Shown piece by piece: positions 24,020-36,300 of a stretch of DNA of 64,000 bases. Positions within the stretch are counted from its first letter, which is position 1; each line of letters begins with the position of its first letter. Location: positions 124,001 through 188,000 of the forward strand of contig SMMW01000143.1 of the NCBI GenBank assembly GCA_004794655.1. Direction: 5' to 3'. The notes below the pieces were generated by a model, which did no database searches, was not told where the DNA came from, and saw only the letters and a program-made list of their open reading frames with translations. This DNA comes from Marisa cornuarietis (Eukaryota; Mollusca; Gastropoda; Architaenioglossa; Ampullariidae). The position numbers and the translations under genes were made by a program.

Positions 24020-24560
24020 TTTATCGCCAATACTGTTCTCTTTATATACCAGTAAAGTCCAGAAAGATCTCTAAGTGTGCCCTATCATTAATTAAGTTTG
24101 CAGACGATATGGCATCAGTTGCTTGGCTCAAGGACAAGCTATTTTATCCAGGTTAAGAAACTACATTCTTGGTTTGAATAAATCTTCCTGGTGCTCAATG
24201 ATTCTAAAACTAAAGAACTCTTCCTTGATAGAAGGAAATATCAACTTGTCCATACATATGTGGTTATTGGCAGTGAGACGGAGAACACATGCAAAGTTTT
24301 AGGTACCTCGGTACAGTACATGCTAGACAGCAAAGTGTCCTTCCAGGAAAACACTGTTTCCAGAAAAGCACATCAGCACCTATCCCTGCTAAGGCAATTG
24401 AGTTTTGGTATCAATAGCCCTGTCCTTGAATTAGTATATCACAGCCTGATCGAAAGTAATTTTAGCATTCAATCTGTGTGGTTAGGCATTCTCCATCAAA
24501 GATAAAGTTTGGTTGGTGAGGGTGGTTAAGACTGCCAGCAAGATCATTGGCTTTCCACAA
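24020..24560 (+). mobile_element. Rex1-like LINE RT fragment, degraded
   Basis: The plus strand, with frameshifts, shows a GVLSPILFSLYTS-type motif B and a FADDMA-type motif C near 24095-24120. A frame at 24191-24505 follows with NDSKTKELFLDRRK, CKVLGTSVQYMLDSK and HLSLLRQLSFGI. These are the post-catalytic parts of Rex1-like or related LINE reverse transcriptases. It is broken by stops near the active site. Confidence 0.75.
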
Positions 24561-24856
24561 AGACCATGATCAAATCAAATCGAACTTTGTACCAAGCAGT
24601 CAACAGAAATTTTTCTGTTCCTCACGATCACTACATACACACACAAACATAATATAAGCATATATATATATACAAACATATTGCACATGCACACCTAAAC
24701 CATCACATAAACATGAACCAGGCAGGTGCATACAAGGTTAAAAGCTGTCAGCATCATATAGACCCCTTTCACCCGCTGCACCATTTCCAAATGTTACCCT
24801 ATGGCCTTAGATGAAAACTGGTTGCCAAGAAGAGTAAATGAAGGTCCATGCTATTT

Positions 24857-24923
24857 AATAATAATAAATGAAGATTTTTATAGCGCATATTCACACTCAT
24901 AGAGAGCATGCTCTTAGCGCTTA
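24857..24923 (+). repeat. short dispersed repeat with (AAT)n and a hairpin core, copy 1
   Basis: About 67 bp virtually identical to 43276-43342. After (AAT)n it reads ATGAAGATTTTTATAGCGCA and then the small inverted pair GAGCATGCTC. Looser relatives with the same plan (AT-rich start, GCGCA or TGCGC box) are at 27823, 28309, 36255 and 36866. Confidence 0.8.
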
Positions 24924-25119
24924 AAACAAGGAAGAGACATGGACAGAACACGAGGGACGGAAGAATAAACGACAGTACTGACGACAAACAGAAAACAAAA
25001 AAAGGCACCATTTAAGTAACAGGAACAGAGAATATACTGATTCTGCAGAGAAAGATGAGGAGAAAAGTAGCAAGAGCAGAAGGGGGAGGGTAAAAAGGAC
25101 GAGCATTGTGTGGACTGTG

Positions 25120-25376
25120 TTAGGAGTAATGAACAGAACTGGGCCTTGGGGAACACCACAGAGAAGTGGAGCGCACAGGGTGAGATGTCCGACCATCAAC
25201 GAACACAGTCTGGGTCCTATCAGTGAAATAGGAGTTGAACCATGAGAGGGCAGGTCCAGAAATTCCGTAGAGGGTGTGGAGTCTATGTATAGTGTCGAAG
25301 GTAGCAGACAAGTCCAGTAGAGAAACATCACCAAGTTCTTCTTATCAACTGGGTCGAACACGGCTATAATTAACAT
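25120..25376 (-). mobile_element. L2/CR1-like LINE RT fragment (motifs A to B)
   Basis: On the minus strand the peptides SATFDTI (motif A), then LHTLYGISGPALSWFNSYF and LLCGVPQGP (motif B) occur in two frames. They are separated by a frameshift near 25180. This is the standard core of L2/CR1-like reverse transcriptases. Nothing of the catalytic YADD part remains. Confidence 0.8.
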
Positions 25377-25737
25377 ATAATATACAGCTTGGTGTATGTC
25401 CCTCTGACAGTTTTTGCTGGAAGTTGGGGGAGGGGTGGTTAAGTGTGAGTGTAAGTAACGTTATGACCGTTTGAGGTGTGACCATATTTTGTTTACTTTA
25501 TAATTTATGGGAACTCGATCCCCTCAAAGGAAAATTTCTCTGTTGTAGACAGAAATAGACAATAAAAATGTATTGTTCATGATGATGTCCTTACTTTGTT
25601 GAAACCAAATCTACCGCTGCCTAGCAACACGTGTGTAGGCGAAAATCATGTCATTATATTCTTTTCTTTCATATGGCGAACACTTACCAAAGTTCGTGTA
25701 TGTGACCTTTAACCTACGACATTTAACCTCATACATC
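25377..25737 (+). promoter_or_regulatory. upstream region of CENPX
   Basis: No coding feature. The ATG sits in ATCATGGCGGCTAG, a context common for short TATA-less housekeeping promoters. No TATA box is visible in the last 100 bases. The transcription start is not determined. Confidence 0.35.
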
Positions 25738-27166
25738 ATGGCGGCTAGTTTCGTTTTTAATCAGTCTGCGCGCGCATTCGTCGTACCTATGGCGGAATTC
25801 CAGACAACTTTTAAAACGGTGAGAACACAGACTTCTATATAGGCCTATGGGTGAGAATATTAAGCTATGTGAACGTTTGCATCCCTGCAATGCCTAAGCG
25901 CTAGCAAGTACTTGTCCAAAAACAAAAACTGCACGAATATATATTAGTTTTCGCGAATGAATAGCCCAACATTATTTTTGCTGCTGTGTGTCATGTTTAT
26001 GTCGACTGTGATCGCCAGTGATCCTTGTTTATTTTCCTACATCGTACCTGTTTACTTACCCATTTCTTTGTAATGACTTTGAAATTGAGTAAACAGTTCT
26101 TGTATTTGGCCGAAAATCAACAAAGTACGAATGAATATGGTCGTGACAGAGAGAAGAAAAAATGGATACATACATATAGTTTTTTTAGGATTGATGCGAT
26201 GGATTGACTGGACACAATTTGTGAAAGTGAAAATTTATTTAGCTTTAGTACTGTCAGTAAAAATAAAACATTTTGACACTGCTAGAAAAATTTACTTTCA
26301 GAAAACAGTACAGAATGTTCTACAGCTTCACTTTAAAGATGAAAAAACGAAGGGTAAACAATTCTTTTTATAATGTTATAATTATCACTTAGTTGTGTGA
26401 ACAAGTGGCTAACCCCACAAACATTCAGTTCGAGCTATCATTTTCATTTCCTGTCTTCATGAATTTATCATTAAATTTATAAAACTGTTGCTGTTGTTGT
26501 TCTAGTTGCAATATTGTTTCTTTCCAGTTAATGGTGATGCTCTCATTCTTACGACTGAGTTACTGAGAGTTTTCACATCAGGTATATTTATTTTTCTATA
26601 CATTTTCTGAATCTAAGTGTGTATTTTAGAAGAAAACTTGATTTATTTTTTATTAATAAATGTTATACAAATTAGCATAATATTTATCTTAGCTAGATTT
26701 TTCTTCTTTGCATACTCCTGATAAAGCACATAATGGATCTTAAATCATTAGGAAAGTAAACTGTTTGCTGGGTTGGTATAATGTAAATTATGTTTTAGAT
26801 TTTCTAATAAGCTTCTTTTTTCTACCTTCTTTCTATTTCCAGAAGGGGATATATTCAAAGATATATTTATTAAGTGTATATAATTCTATGATAGTCAGGA
26901 TGATGACCACACTAAATAGTTTCACACACAAATAGAGAATAATGATTTTATTAGGAAAAAATTTCTTATACTTAGCTGGCCTGTGTTTGAAACACATAGC
27001 AGTAAACCACCATTATCATTTTGCTTTTTGTGGCTTTGTGGGTTAACTGCTGAGGACACAGCCTAACAGTGAAACAGCAGCTTTGTAAGCTCCATTTGAC
27101 TGCTATGTAAATGCAGCAGTGTAGCCTAGAAGTAATATTTTACCTAGACTCTTACATTGGCTTTGC

Positions 27167-27217
<51 letters not shown>

Positions 27218-29961
27218 AAATTCCATAAATACATTTTGAGTTTTGTAACATTTCTTTTCAGAAGCTGCTGAAAGAGCTGCAATGCAAGCTAAGGTTGTAA
27301 TTTTGTTCATGCATGTGTTTTGCTGTACACTTTCGTTAGTCTGAGTTGTAATCATGTTTCTACTGGAATTTTGCAAATCAAGTTTGTTTTGTTTTGAAAG
27401 ATTTTATTCCCATGAGATACACAGTATACACATAAATTACTACACATTAAGAGTCAGGTTTAAGTATTTGCTACTTTAGACATTAAACTCCTGGGTGCAA
27501 CTTTTTCTAAGATGACCAGATCGCCCACATGATCATAGGAAATTGGCCAATACGTTTTATATGTATATATATTTTACCCAGATAATTAAAATGATTCAAA
27601 AAAGTTTGACAACATGGTTAAATGATAAGTCTCTCTAAGGTTTTAGATCATTTGTATAATTTGTTTCTGTTTTCAGAAGGAAGGTTCAGAGCTTGTGACA
27701 GTTGAGCATGTGGAGAAAGTTCTCCCTCAGCTGGTAGGTTTTCATAGTAGGAAAAATCTGGCAGATTTAAACCAACGCTGCTTTTAGTTACCATTGTGAG
27801 TTCATAATGTTCATTTTATGATAAAAATAATAAGAGGTTTGTGTTGGACATTTGCCCACACAGAGGCAAGCTCAATGCACTTTACAAAATCTAAAGGGCA
27901 GTAAGTAGCAATGCCATATGACAGAGAAGGGCATCACAATTAGGCAGTCATACAAACACACATGCACAGTGAGCATTGCTAGGAACATAAAGAACATGGA
28001 GAGGAGAAGGTGGAGAAAGTAACAAGGTAAACCAATTACAGTAAGTATTTCTGATAGAGATAGGTTTTATATCCAGACTAGAAAGCATATGGTGTCTCCA
28101 GTCTGATACATGGATCAGGGAGAAAACTGGTGTGGGCAAAGCAAACTGACTTGCTGGGCTTGTAGAGAAGCTCAAAGAAATTGGAGCAAAGCCATGAACA
28201 ACACGATAACAAAGTATGACGATTTTGAATTCGGTACTAGCTCTACCTGACAGCCAGTGCAGATCATACAGAAATGCTATGACATGATCAGCTTTACGCT
28301 TGTAGAATAATAATACTAATGACGACTTGTATAGTGCATTTCTCCACACACAATAGAGCTGAATGCACTTTAACATAATGCTCTGAAGCTGACAATATCT
28401 GTCAGTTATGTTCAAAGACAGAACAATGCATTAGGATATTTAAAAAATATATGAAGGTATATTGCAGCTGTCCTTCCAGCAGCGACTGCCGCAAGTTAAC
28501 GCCACTCTTCAGTTCCAAGTGCAGTAGATCAGATGGTTATAGCTTGTCTGTCCGCTACCTGATATTAAAGCATGGCTAGCCTTCACGACCCTGTGTATGA
28601 CATTCCTCTGCTGTGCAAGTATTCTAGAGCATGCAGCACATCCCACAAGATATATGAGACCAATAATTCCAGCAGATTGCTGGATTGTGATCTAAGGTTC
28701 CTAGATCAATCCGTTTAACAGCCACCTGCAGCCCTGTTGGCAAGTGCTGAGCTAGTTGCACTGTGGCTGTGTTTTTGTGACCTTTTGCTATTCCTGTATA
28801 TAGCTGATAAACACAGGCCACACTGTGCACGATGACCACTTCCTATGTCGATGAATAACTGATGAAGAAAGTGACCTTCACCTTGCCTTCTGCTAGTGGA
28901 GGGGAGGTGATGTCGTAAGGCTGACTTGGTGGTGGAGAATCAGACAGCTGAGATTCGGAACAAGAACAATGCTTTGTTACTGATTTGTCTTGCATAACTT
29001 TTGTCTGTCTTTAGTCTCTTGTACTCTTGAATCTATAAACTTTACCAGCTACTTGTTTTAGCAAGTCGTCTGCCTCAGGGCCCGTGCTGGCTCTCAACGG
29101 CCCTGAGTTCACATCTACAGCTCGGAAACCCATTGTTTTGTCAGTAGGAAGGCAAAATAGGTCGACAGAGACTCAGGTCAACTGGGCTGAAATCTCCAGA
29201 AGACTGCTGGTATCAATGTAATCACAAAGTAAAGGACAATTTTAAAGCAAAGTAGTGACTGTGTGATCTTAAAGATATTCACAAGAAACACTGAAAACAC
29301 TGGCAGTCGATGGGAAATCCAAAAGACACAGAAGTAAACAAAATTCAAACAGTCCTGCACAGCAGCGATGCAATGAAAAAAGCACTGGCCTACACAATGT
29401 GCACCAAAAACACAACAAACTAATAAAAATACAAAAGTTGGGGAGAGCCGCCCCCTCAAGCCTGCTAGGTGGAGGGATGCCACTCAAATACAATGCAAGC
29501 AGCATTGTCCTGAGCGGGACAATACCTATGCTGACATAAGCTGCTTGGTGGAAGCAGCAGAGAGAAGATGTCTTATGTGGCTGATTCTATGCAGTTCAAG
29601 AAAAATGGACATCTCCATATAATTTGCTTGACTGTAACAGGTTTGATTATGAAGGCCACAAATCAAGTGTTGAACAGCATAGGCAAGCTAGCCAGGTTTT
29701 TGCTGCAGCCTAACACTATGAAAAGCATAGCAAATTTGATTGTTCTTACTCACAGTTTAGAGACACCGATTTGACTCAATAGTTACAATTACCAATCACT
29801 AAATGGTGGAATGTGTGTGGCATATTGGCACCTGCTTTTCTTAGCTCACCATCTCACCTCTTACCACACTTTGCAACTGGAGTGATTTATTGCTCTCTTT
29901 TCTTTCTGATTTTCATCTTTTTGCAATTTGGCTTCTTTTGTTTCAGCTTCTTGATGTGTGA
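25738..29961 (+). CDS. CENPX: centromere protein X (MHF2)
   Basis: CENP-X is a small histone-fold protein that pairs with CENP-S (MHF1). It works at kinetochores within CENP-T-W-S-X and in the Fanconi anaemia pathway with FANCM. Six exons splice in frame to 96 aa (human about 81): 25738-25818, 26302-26353, 26528-26581, 27262-27293, 27677-27733, 29947-29961. The histone fold begins at VQNVLQLHFKDEKTK, then NGDALILTTELLRVFTSEA, AAERAAMQAK and VEHVEKVLPQLLLDV at the C-terminus. The first exon adds about 27 residues that are longer and less conserved. An internal ATG at 25789 (MAEFQTTF) could be the real start. The last intron is 2.2 kb and filled with repeats and a STRAD-like pseudogene. Confidence 0.92.
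27171..27216. repeat. (TG)23 microsatellite in CENPX intron 3
   Basis: Forty-six bases of pure TG dinucleotide repeat, 45 bp before the acceptor of exon 4. A length-variable tract this close to an acceptor may affect splicing; that is inference. Confidence 0.95.
27823..28415 (-). mobile_element. LINE C-terminal fragment with SINE-like flanks
   Basis: Between about 28310 and 27950 the minus strand codes for KRKADHVIAFLYDLHWLSGR, then EFKIVILCYRVVHGFAP. This corresponds to the extreme C-terminal domain of L2/CR1-like reverse transcriptases (HxTPLLxxLHWLPVxxRIxYK). On either side (27823-27900 and 28309-28400) are short (AAT)n / GCACTTTA-type repeats. Confidence 0.7.
28470..29130 (-). pseudogene. 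STRAD-like pseudokinase pseudogene, probably processed
   Basis: Minus strand, within the last intron of CENPX. The N-lobe reads YQLYTGIAKGHKNTATVQLA then QHLPTGLQVAVKRIDLG, as in STRADA/STRADB. After an internal deletion another frame gives VLHALEYLHSRGM, and a third VIHRVVKASHALISGSG, the STRAD version of the catalytic loop (HRxVKASHxLIS). N-terminal Pro/Ser-rich sequence precedes it up to about 29130. No introns interrupt it where the parent gene should have them, and at least two frameshifts and stops exist, so a dead retrocopy is the best explanation. Confidence 0.65.
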
Positions 29962-30639
29962 GAAAGCAAGAAAACACTGAGAGGCTTTAAACTGTACTGA
30001 ATGCACTAAAATCAAAGATGACATTTCTACAGTGATATATTCCTATGATGTCTGCAGGTATAGGAAACAAGTTGGACGTGAAACGTACTGTTGTGGATGT
30101 TTGCATTCTCCTTCAAAGTATATTGAATGCAAGTCAGATCACACCTAAACATGTGGCAGAGTTGTGCTAGTAGAATTGCTGCTGACATCTGCCTACTTTT
30201 CTGTGGTAGTATAAGTTGAGGAAATGGCTGTACATCTTGAGAATGTGTTTTGTAGCTGTGAAATCAAGCGAATCATGTTCTGTTGATTGAAATAATAATC
30301 AAACCTTTTACTCATTTTTGGTTGAAGTGTCAAAACAATGAGAATGTTACATTGAATGATGATATCACAAACCGTTGTCAAAAAAAAAAAAGAAATATGC
30401 AGACTGTTTGAAATAAGCTTTATAATTTTGTGACTTGGTGTTTTTCAATTGAGGTTTTAGCCTGTATATAGCAATAGAGCTATAGCATGTTTAACTCAGG
30501 GAGTGGGGTTGGGGGTAGATTCTCCATATTTGAATCATGATTAAACTACGTTCGATAAATTAAAGGTCACTTTTTACTTCTCATTCACACTGACCTCCAC
30601 TCTTCTTTATTAAAGAGCTAAACTGAACCTTTCAAGATT
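29962..30639. other. CENPX 3' flank, nothing supported
   Basis: No clear AATAAA close to the stop codon. There is a poly(A) tract near 30380. No gene is seen. Confidence 0.45.
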
Positions 30640-30960
30640 TTGTCTCTTGAAACTTTGTTTAGTTCATGAAAGAGGTAGGTCTGAAGGCCAGCCTTGCTTC
30701 AGTTATATAAAAGAGAAATGTACAAAAAAAATTTGTTCTCTTAAATCTAGTCAGAACTATACAAGGTGTATAAGTATAAGGAAAACCTTTACCAAGAAAA
30801 AAACTGTACTAAGAAAAAAACAGTTAAGTTGTTTGGAATTCCCTCAAGGGAGCATCCTTTTGGACCAATTTTTATTTATGGTATTCGTCAACGATTTACC
30901 AGAGAACGTTCAAGTACATGTAAGTTATTCACTGATAATACTGTTATATAACAATACAAT
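30640..30960 (+). mobile_element. LINE RT fragment around motif B
   Basis: Around 30830-30950 two frames together give FPQGSILLDQFLFMVFVNDL and PENVQ, then a degraded FTDNTVI where FADDTVI is expected. This is RT motifs B to C of a Jockey/CR1-like LINE. Upstream sequence is A-rich and frameshifted. Confidence 0.65.
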
Positions 30961-31181
30961 AAACTACAATGCTCTATAAAGTGAAATTATTAAGCTACAG
31001 GATTAGTTTGACTTGTGAAAATGTTAATTCGAAGAATATTTAAATATTTGGACAAAAGTATACTTCTATAATCTAGTCAAAGTTGAACACATTTGTTTGT
31101 GTTAATCCAGTAAGCAGGTATAGTTTGGAGCCCATTTTTGAAAAGACAGTATTGTTGGAAAGGAGTGCAACAAAATTACTG

Positions 31182-32270
31182 TTAGAATGCTAAGACAACT
31201 ACTTCAAATGCTCCAAACTCCAGAAGCCTTGACTGTCTGCTGTGTGCTGTAGACTGTAGACACTGCAGGGATCTGAAGAGCTTTTTGTTCATCAGTGTAT
31301 TTGCCACTTTTTTTAGGGTCTTATGGGTTAGACAATCCTGCAGGAAGTGTGCCATGCCACAAATGGGGCAAAAATGGAACTTAGTGTACATAGGATGTTT
31401 GAATTTGAAGTGACCCACCCTCAGTCTCATGATGGTCACCTGTTCTTCCCTGTCTGGTGTGCAAAGCATATCTTGGATTCATTAGCTTATTGTTGGACAA
31501 GGTCTGAGTCTTTATTTTCTGGCCTGCTAGCTATTCTAACGAAGCTGGTTATCTTCAATCTACATTTTTGGCCTTTGGCATGTTCTTGTGCATTGAGTTA
31601 GTCTTGTAAACTTGGCAGGATGGCTCCAGTGATGATTTTCGATGCCTGGTTTAGGATTCTGGGTATTTTGTTGAAGATGGACTTTGACGCACTTCCCTAG
31701 GCAGCCAGTCTGTATTTTAATGCTGGTCGGATTAGTCTTGTGTGATGTTGAAAACTGCTTTCTGTGACGTTTCATTTTCATCATGGAAGTTCTAAGTTCA
31801 GCCCGTGCTGCACATTTATTGATTTGTTTTTTCCAACTCAATCTGGTATCGATTAAGTAACACTAAGGTTTGTTGATTTGTTTGAAGAGCATGTCCACAT
31901 ATTTTAAGGTTTGCAGTTTTACAGGTTGTGATTAGACCAAAGATTGTGTATATGGTCTTTTTGGCATTGAGCTTTACTAACCATTTATAAAGTCTTCTGC
32001 TCTTTTCGAAGATAAGGCTGTTGTAGTTCTTTGCAAAGAAAAAGCAGATTCGTTGAGTGATGTGTTATCTCATGAGAGATGACTTGGATGAATTTGCAAT
32101 GAGACCATCTGTTGCCATTATCATTTTGTATTTTTCGAGTTCCCCTCGACAGGAATGAACAGGAGCAGTTGTACGTGTGATTTGTGTGGTATGTAGATGA
32201 CATTGAAGAAACGTTGAATTCTAGATAATTATTATTGGTGCTTAAACAGCAATTAACAGATGCGATCACA
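31182..32270 (-). mobile_element. LINE polyprotein C-terminal half, degraded
   Basis: Minus strand. Near 31960-31840 it reads LNAKKTIYTIFGL and then LSWKKQINKCAARAELRTSM (31841), the thumb of an RNase-H-bearing LINE. Toward lower coordinates comes QVTIMRLRVGHFKFKHPMY, then FCPICGMAHFLQDCL (31469-31340), the C-terminal C-x2-C...H-x4-C cluster. Several frameshifts separate the pieces. RNase H itself is mostly lost. Confidence 0.7.
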
Positions 32271-33353
32271 TTGAAATAAGCATAAGGGGAGTGGAAATGA
32301 GCAAATCGAGCAGTGCGGAGTGGAGTGTTGTGCTCTTAATGAACTGCCTTTAATGAACCAGGTGATTTTTGTCTTTTTAAATCAGGCCAAGGCATGAATT
32401 GTAAATTCACCGTCCTATTGGACGCGTGTCCTACTTATATAGGAAGTCAGTGACCCAGAGTTTGGAGATAGATTACCTTTCTGTAGTCTTGAGTATAGGC
32501 CAGTACGTTCGGATTAAAGTTCACTTTCATCTGGCAATGGCAAGAATGCATATATGTTCACTATAGGGGCAGGGGAGACAAAGAAAGGGCTGAGCTAGAA
32601 AGAGCATACTCAGTAAATGAGGTTATTGTTAGCGGCAGAATGCAATAGCAAGAGAAATAAAGTGTTTCTATATAAGGGCCAAGTTAATGTTTTCTGAAGA
32701 TGGTACACGTACAGTCATGTTACTAAATTATGAAGCTTTACCCAGTTTTTGTGCGGCACATGAATGAAGCGTCGACCGCTATTCTCCACCTCCCTTAAAT
32801 TCCTTTCGCAATAAATTTCTTCCAGCATATATGATGATCGTGATTAAACGGGGGCCGGTCGATTCGCCCCAAGACCAATTCGTCCCACGTAGGTCCATTT
32901 TATTTAAAACGCATCGAATCAATGATATTTAAAGTTGCTATCAATAGGTGAATCCTGTAATATCATCTCAAGACACAGCTCAGTCTTTGTATGTGTATGT
33001 TTTATTCACACGCTCTGAATATATATAGCAGCAGCTCGATCCCAAACCCGGCCGTCTGCTCTCTATAAAATGACTGATCCTTTCTTCGGCCCCTTACTTA
33101 ATTGTTCCTAGAAACAATGCATCCCTGAGAAGGTTACTATCCTCACACTCTGATCGAGTCACTAGGGTGTAGACTACAATATAGTCAATTACCTAATCCT
33201 TTTAAGTTAGTATCTCTAGGATAAGACAAATCGAACCTCAAAAGTCCCCGCCCCCGATATATGCATGGTGGTCACATGACAGTCACGAGGTTCTTACGTC
33301 TATACACTTCTGCCACAGTTTACCTCAATTTCTTTTAAGCTAAATAATCCAAC
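32271..33353 (+). other. upstream region of SCPEP1 with a TIR-element fragment
   Basis: At 32852-32898 there is a partial copy of the terminal sequence of the inverted-arm element at 10289 (CCCCAAGACCAATTCGTCCC, then GTAGGTCCATTTT). Otherwise no feature. The SCPEP1 promoter must lie near the right end, but no TATA box is evident. Confidence 0.6.
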
Positions 33354-36300
33354 ATGAGCTTGTTATTTGTGTGTATGTTGACATTAACGCCTATGCCTGT
33401 TATACAATCTTTTATATTGCCTAAAACAAACTCGCTACGAGGTAAGTTATATTTTATTTTTGCTTTGAAACGATCACCTTAATTCTCTCTCTGTATATAG
33501 CTGTCCCTGATCTCGACTAACTTTTGATTCGTCTTCACGTTTTGTATGCACGTAAAATATCAACCAAGCTAATTTTGTCTTTAAAAAAAAGACAAAGATC
33601 GACTAGGACTAACACTAATAAGTATTTTCGCTTTCAAAAATAATGTCCCGTCTGTATATGCTGTAATATATATATATATATATACAGAGAACTGCAACAT
33701 CCCGCAGATTTCTCATTCGAAACTTAATTTAGTCTTACCAAATCATTTTCATTTCGCATAGGCAGAGTTTAATTCTTTTACGCTTAGATTTTAGTATTTA
33801 TATAGGCGAACTGCATGGTGAGCAGCTGCTATTATATATAGGTGTGGTGGGGCAGGCCATGATCTTTAGGCAAGGCCTGGATAAGAGTAAATATAAAATA
33901 TAATGTCTTGATCATAATCTAACTCACATCAAATGTTCCCTGGTTGTGAGAAAGTAGTTTGCCTGTGCACGCGAGTTTGTGTGGATGATGATGATGACTT
34001 TGTCACGACTGACTTTTATCTAAATTATGTTGGTGGTTGCAGTACCCATTTAATACATAAATTTGTGCATACTATGCAGTCATTTAATTGTTTAATCATA
34101 ATTCTTTGTCATCGGATTTCATATTTTTTATTTTCCCGAGCTGAAACTGTTTGATTACCATGACTCGGACTTAATTGTTACTTTATTTACAAAAGCTATA
34201 GTGGACTGGTCATACAACTGATCAGTATAATAATAATAGAAGCGTTTTTGTGAGGATGTGAAACAACTTCATGCATACTAGAACTGAAGTGCAGATCAGT
34301 GTGTCATTTATTTCAGCTCCCTATGTTACTAGCGGAACAGACAATGAAAGTTGGGGCTATGTGACAGTGCGTCCAAAAGCTCATATGTTTTGGTGGCTTT
34401 ACCAAACTACTAATGCTGTAACATACAAACAGGCACCGCTCATTCTCTGGCTGCAGGTAAATATAGAATGCAACCATCAAATACATTGTTTAATTAAAAG
34501 TATATATATTTATGTATGTTATTAGAAGAGACCACAAGAATTTAACTGCATGAAAGTTTCTCCGAGGCCAGTTGTAGAAACTGTTTATCAAATGCAATTC
34601 TTTCATTTCATTTCAAAAATAAACTTTATGGGTCAGATATACAGGTGACAATTCTTCTTGCCATCTTTTCTTACCTGGCACACTGGGGTCTAATTGTTTT
34701 CAGGGAGGCCCTGGTGCTTCAAGTACTGGGTTTGGTAACTTTGAAGAGATAGGTCCCTTGGATGTAGGATTAAATCCACGTAATACCACCTGGGTAAGTA
34801 GTGATATAGCTCTCTGAGAGAGTCTGTCTTCAAGAGATTTGGGATGTTACTTCTAAACCCCAGCCATATCATTTGTACAGTTCAGGACAGTGGTTTCACA
34901 TAACACAAAATCAAAAATTTGAAGACAACTACATTCAGAACACGGGATGGAAGTAATGATGTAGCAGATTTTTGTGAAAATTGTCACCCCAGTTGATAGA
35001 TATATTTCTGAAAATAAATTTAAGTTAAACACTATCAAATTAATTTTTTTTGAATAGACGTAATTTGTTCTAGACATTGCTTTCAGTTTTGTTACTTCTT
35101 ATTTATTTCAGTATATATTCTAAAATAATAACATTCAAAGCATTTCGGTAAATGAACGTATAGTTGGTTAACTTAGAAGGGACATGCACAAGCAGGTTGT
35201 CCAGTAGTTCTAGTCTAATGTGCAATATCTAATGTGCAATGTTTGTCCAGTTGTCCCTGGCTAGTCTGCTGTTCATTGACAATCCAGTGGGAACTGGCTA
35301 CAGCTATGTAGATAGTGATGATGCATACACCACCGATGTCCAGATGATTGCCGCAGACCTTCTGACCGTGTTTTCTGTCTTCTTGAATCAAAACAAGGAC
35401 TTTCAGGTGAGATGCCATTCTCTAACTCCAGCAGCTTCATCATTTCTTTTACATTGCTGATCAGCATTGAGCTTAAGGTTAAAAAAACAAAAACAAAAAA
35501 ACTTGCTTTCATTCTACATCCTCTTCATTTTAACCGATCATTGAAATCATACTCTTAAGCAGATGCTGCTCATAAGCACCAAACTGTTTTTGGTCCAAAG
35601 TGTATGCAGATAAGCAGGAATCACCATAAATCCTTAACAGGTGACATGATAAACTTTTTATAGGTATTGTACAGTTTAGTTCAGCCCAGAAGGATTTTTC
35701 AGTTTATTTTTTTCCAGCTATCATAAAAAAGTATAAAACAGACTTTATCATTATACGATTAACTGACAGGGTCAACAGTCTTATCATCTGAGAAATAAGG
35801 ATAGTAAAATTTAGGCTGGTTACAGTATTATTTGGACTTAGATATCTGTAAGCTCTATCGTAATTTAGGGAACTTTGCATTACAGAGGGTACCTTTCTAC
35901 ATATTTTCTGAATCTTACGGTGGGAAGATGACAGCAGCCTTCAGTGAAGTATTATGGAATGTAAGTATTGTTCGGGGTTTGTTTTGTTTTGTTTTGTTTT
36001 TTTGCAACACTTGTGCTGTTAATTAATTAGGGTACATACAGTGTACTATATCTGTTAGACTTGCTAACATTACCAAAGGAAAATATAAAGAAATTATATA
36101 GCATATTTGCAAAAGTATTATCATGTGGAACCCTTCAAATGTAGAAATTGAGTGTAAAACAGTTTGCGCATTTATGAAAATTTAAGTCATTCAACATGAA
36201 TGAAACATCTCTCATAATCCCAAAGACTAATACAGTGCCGCCCTTGTGACAATGACTCATGATGATGATGATGTTCATTTGTAAAGCGCAGGTACGTTTG

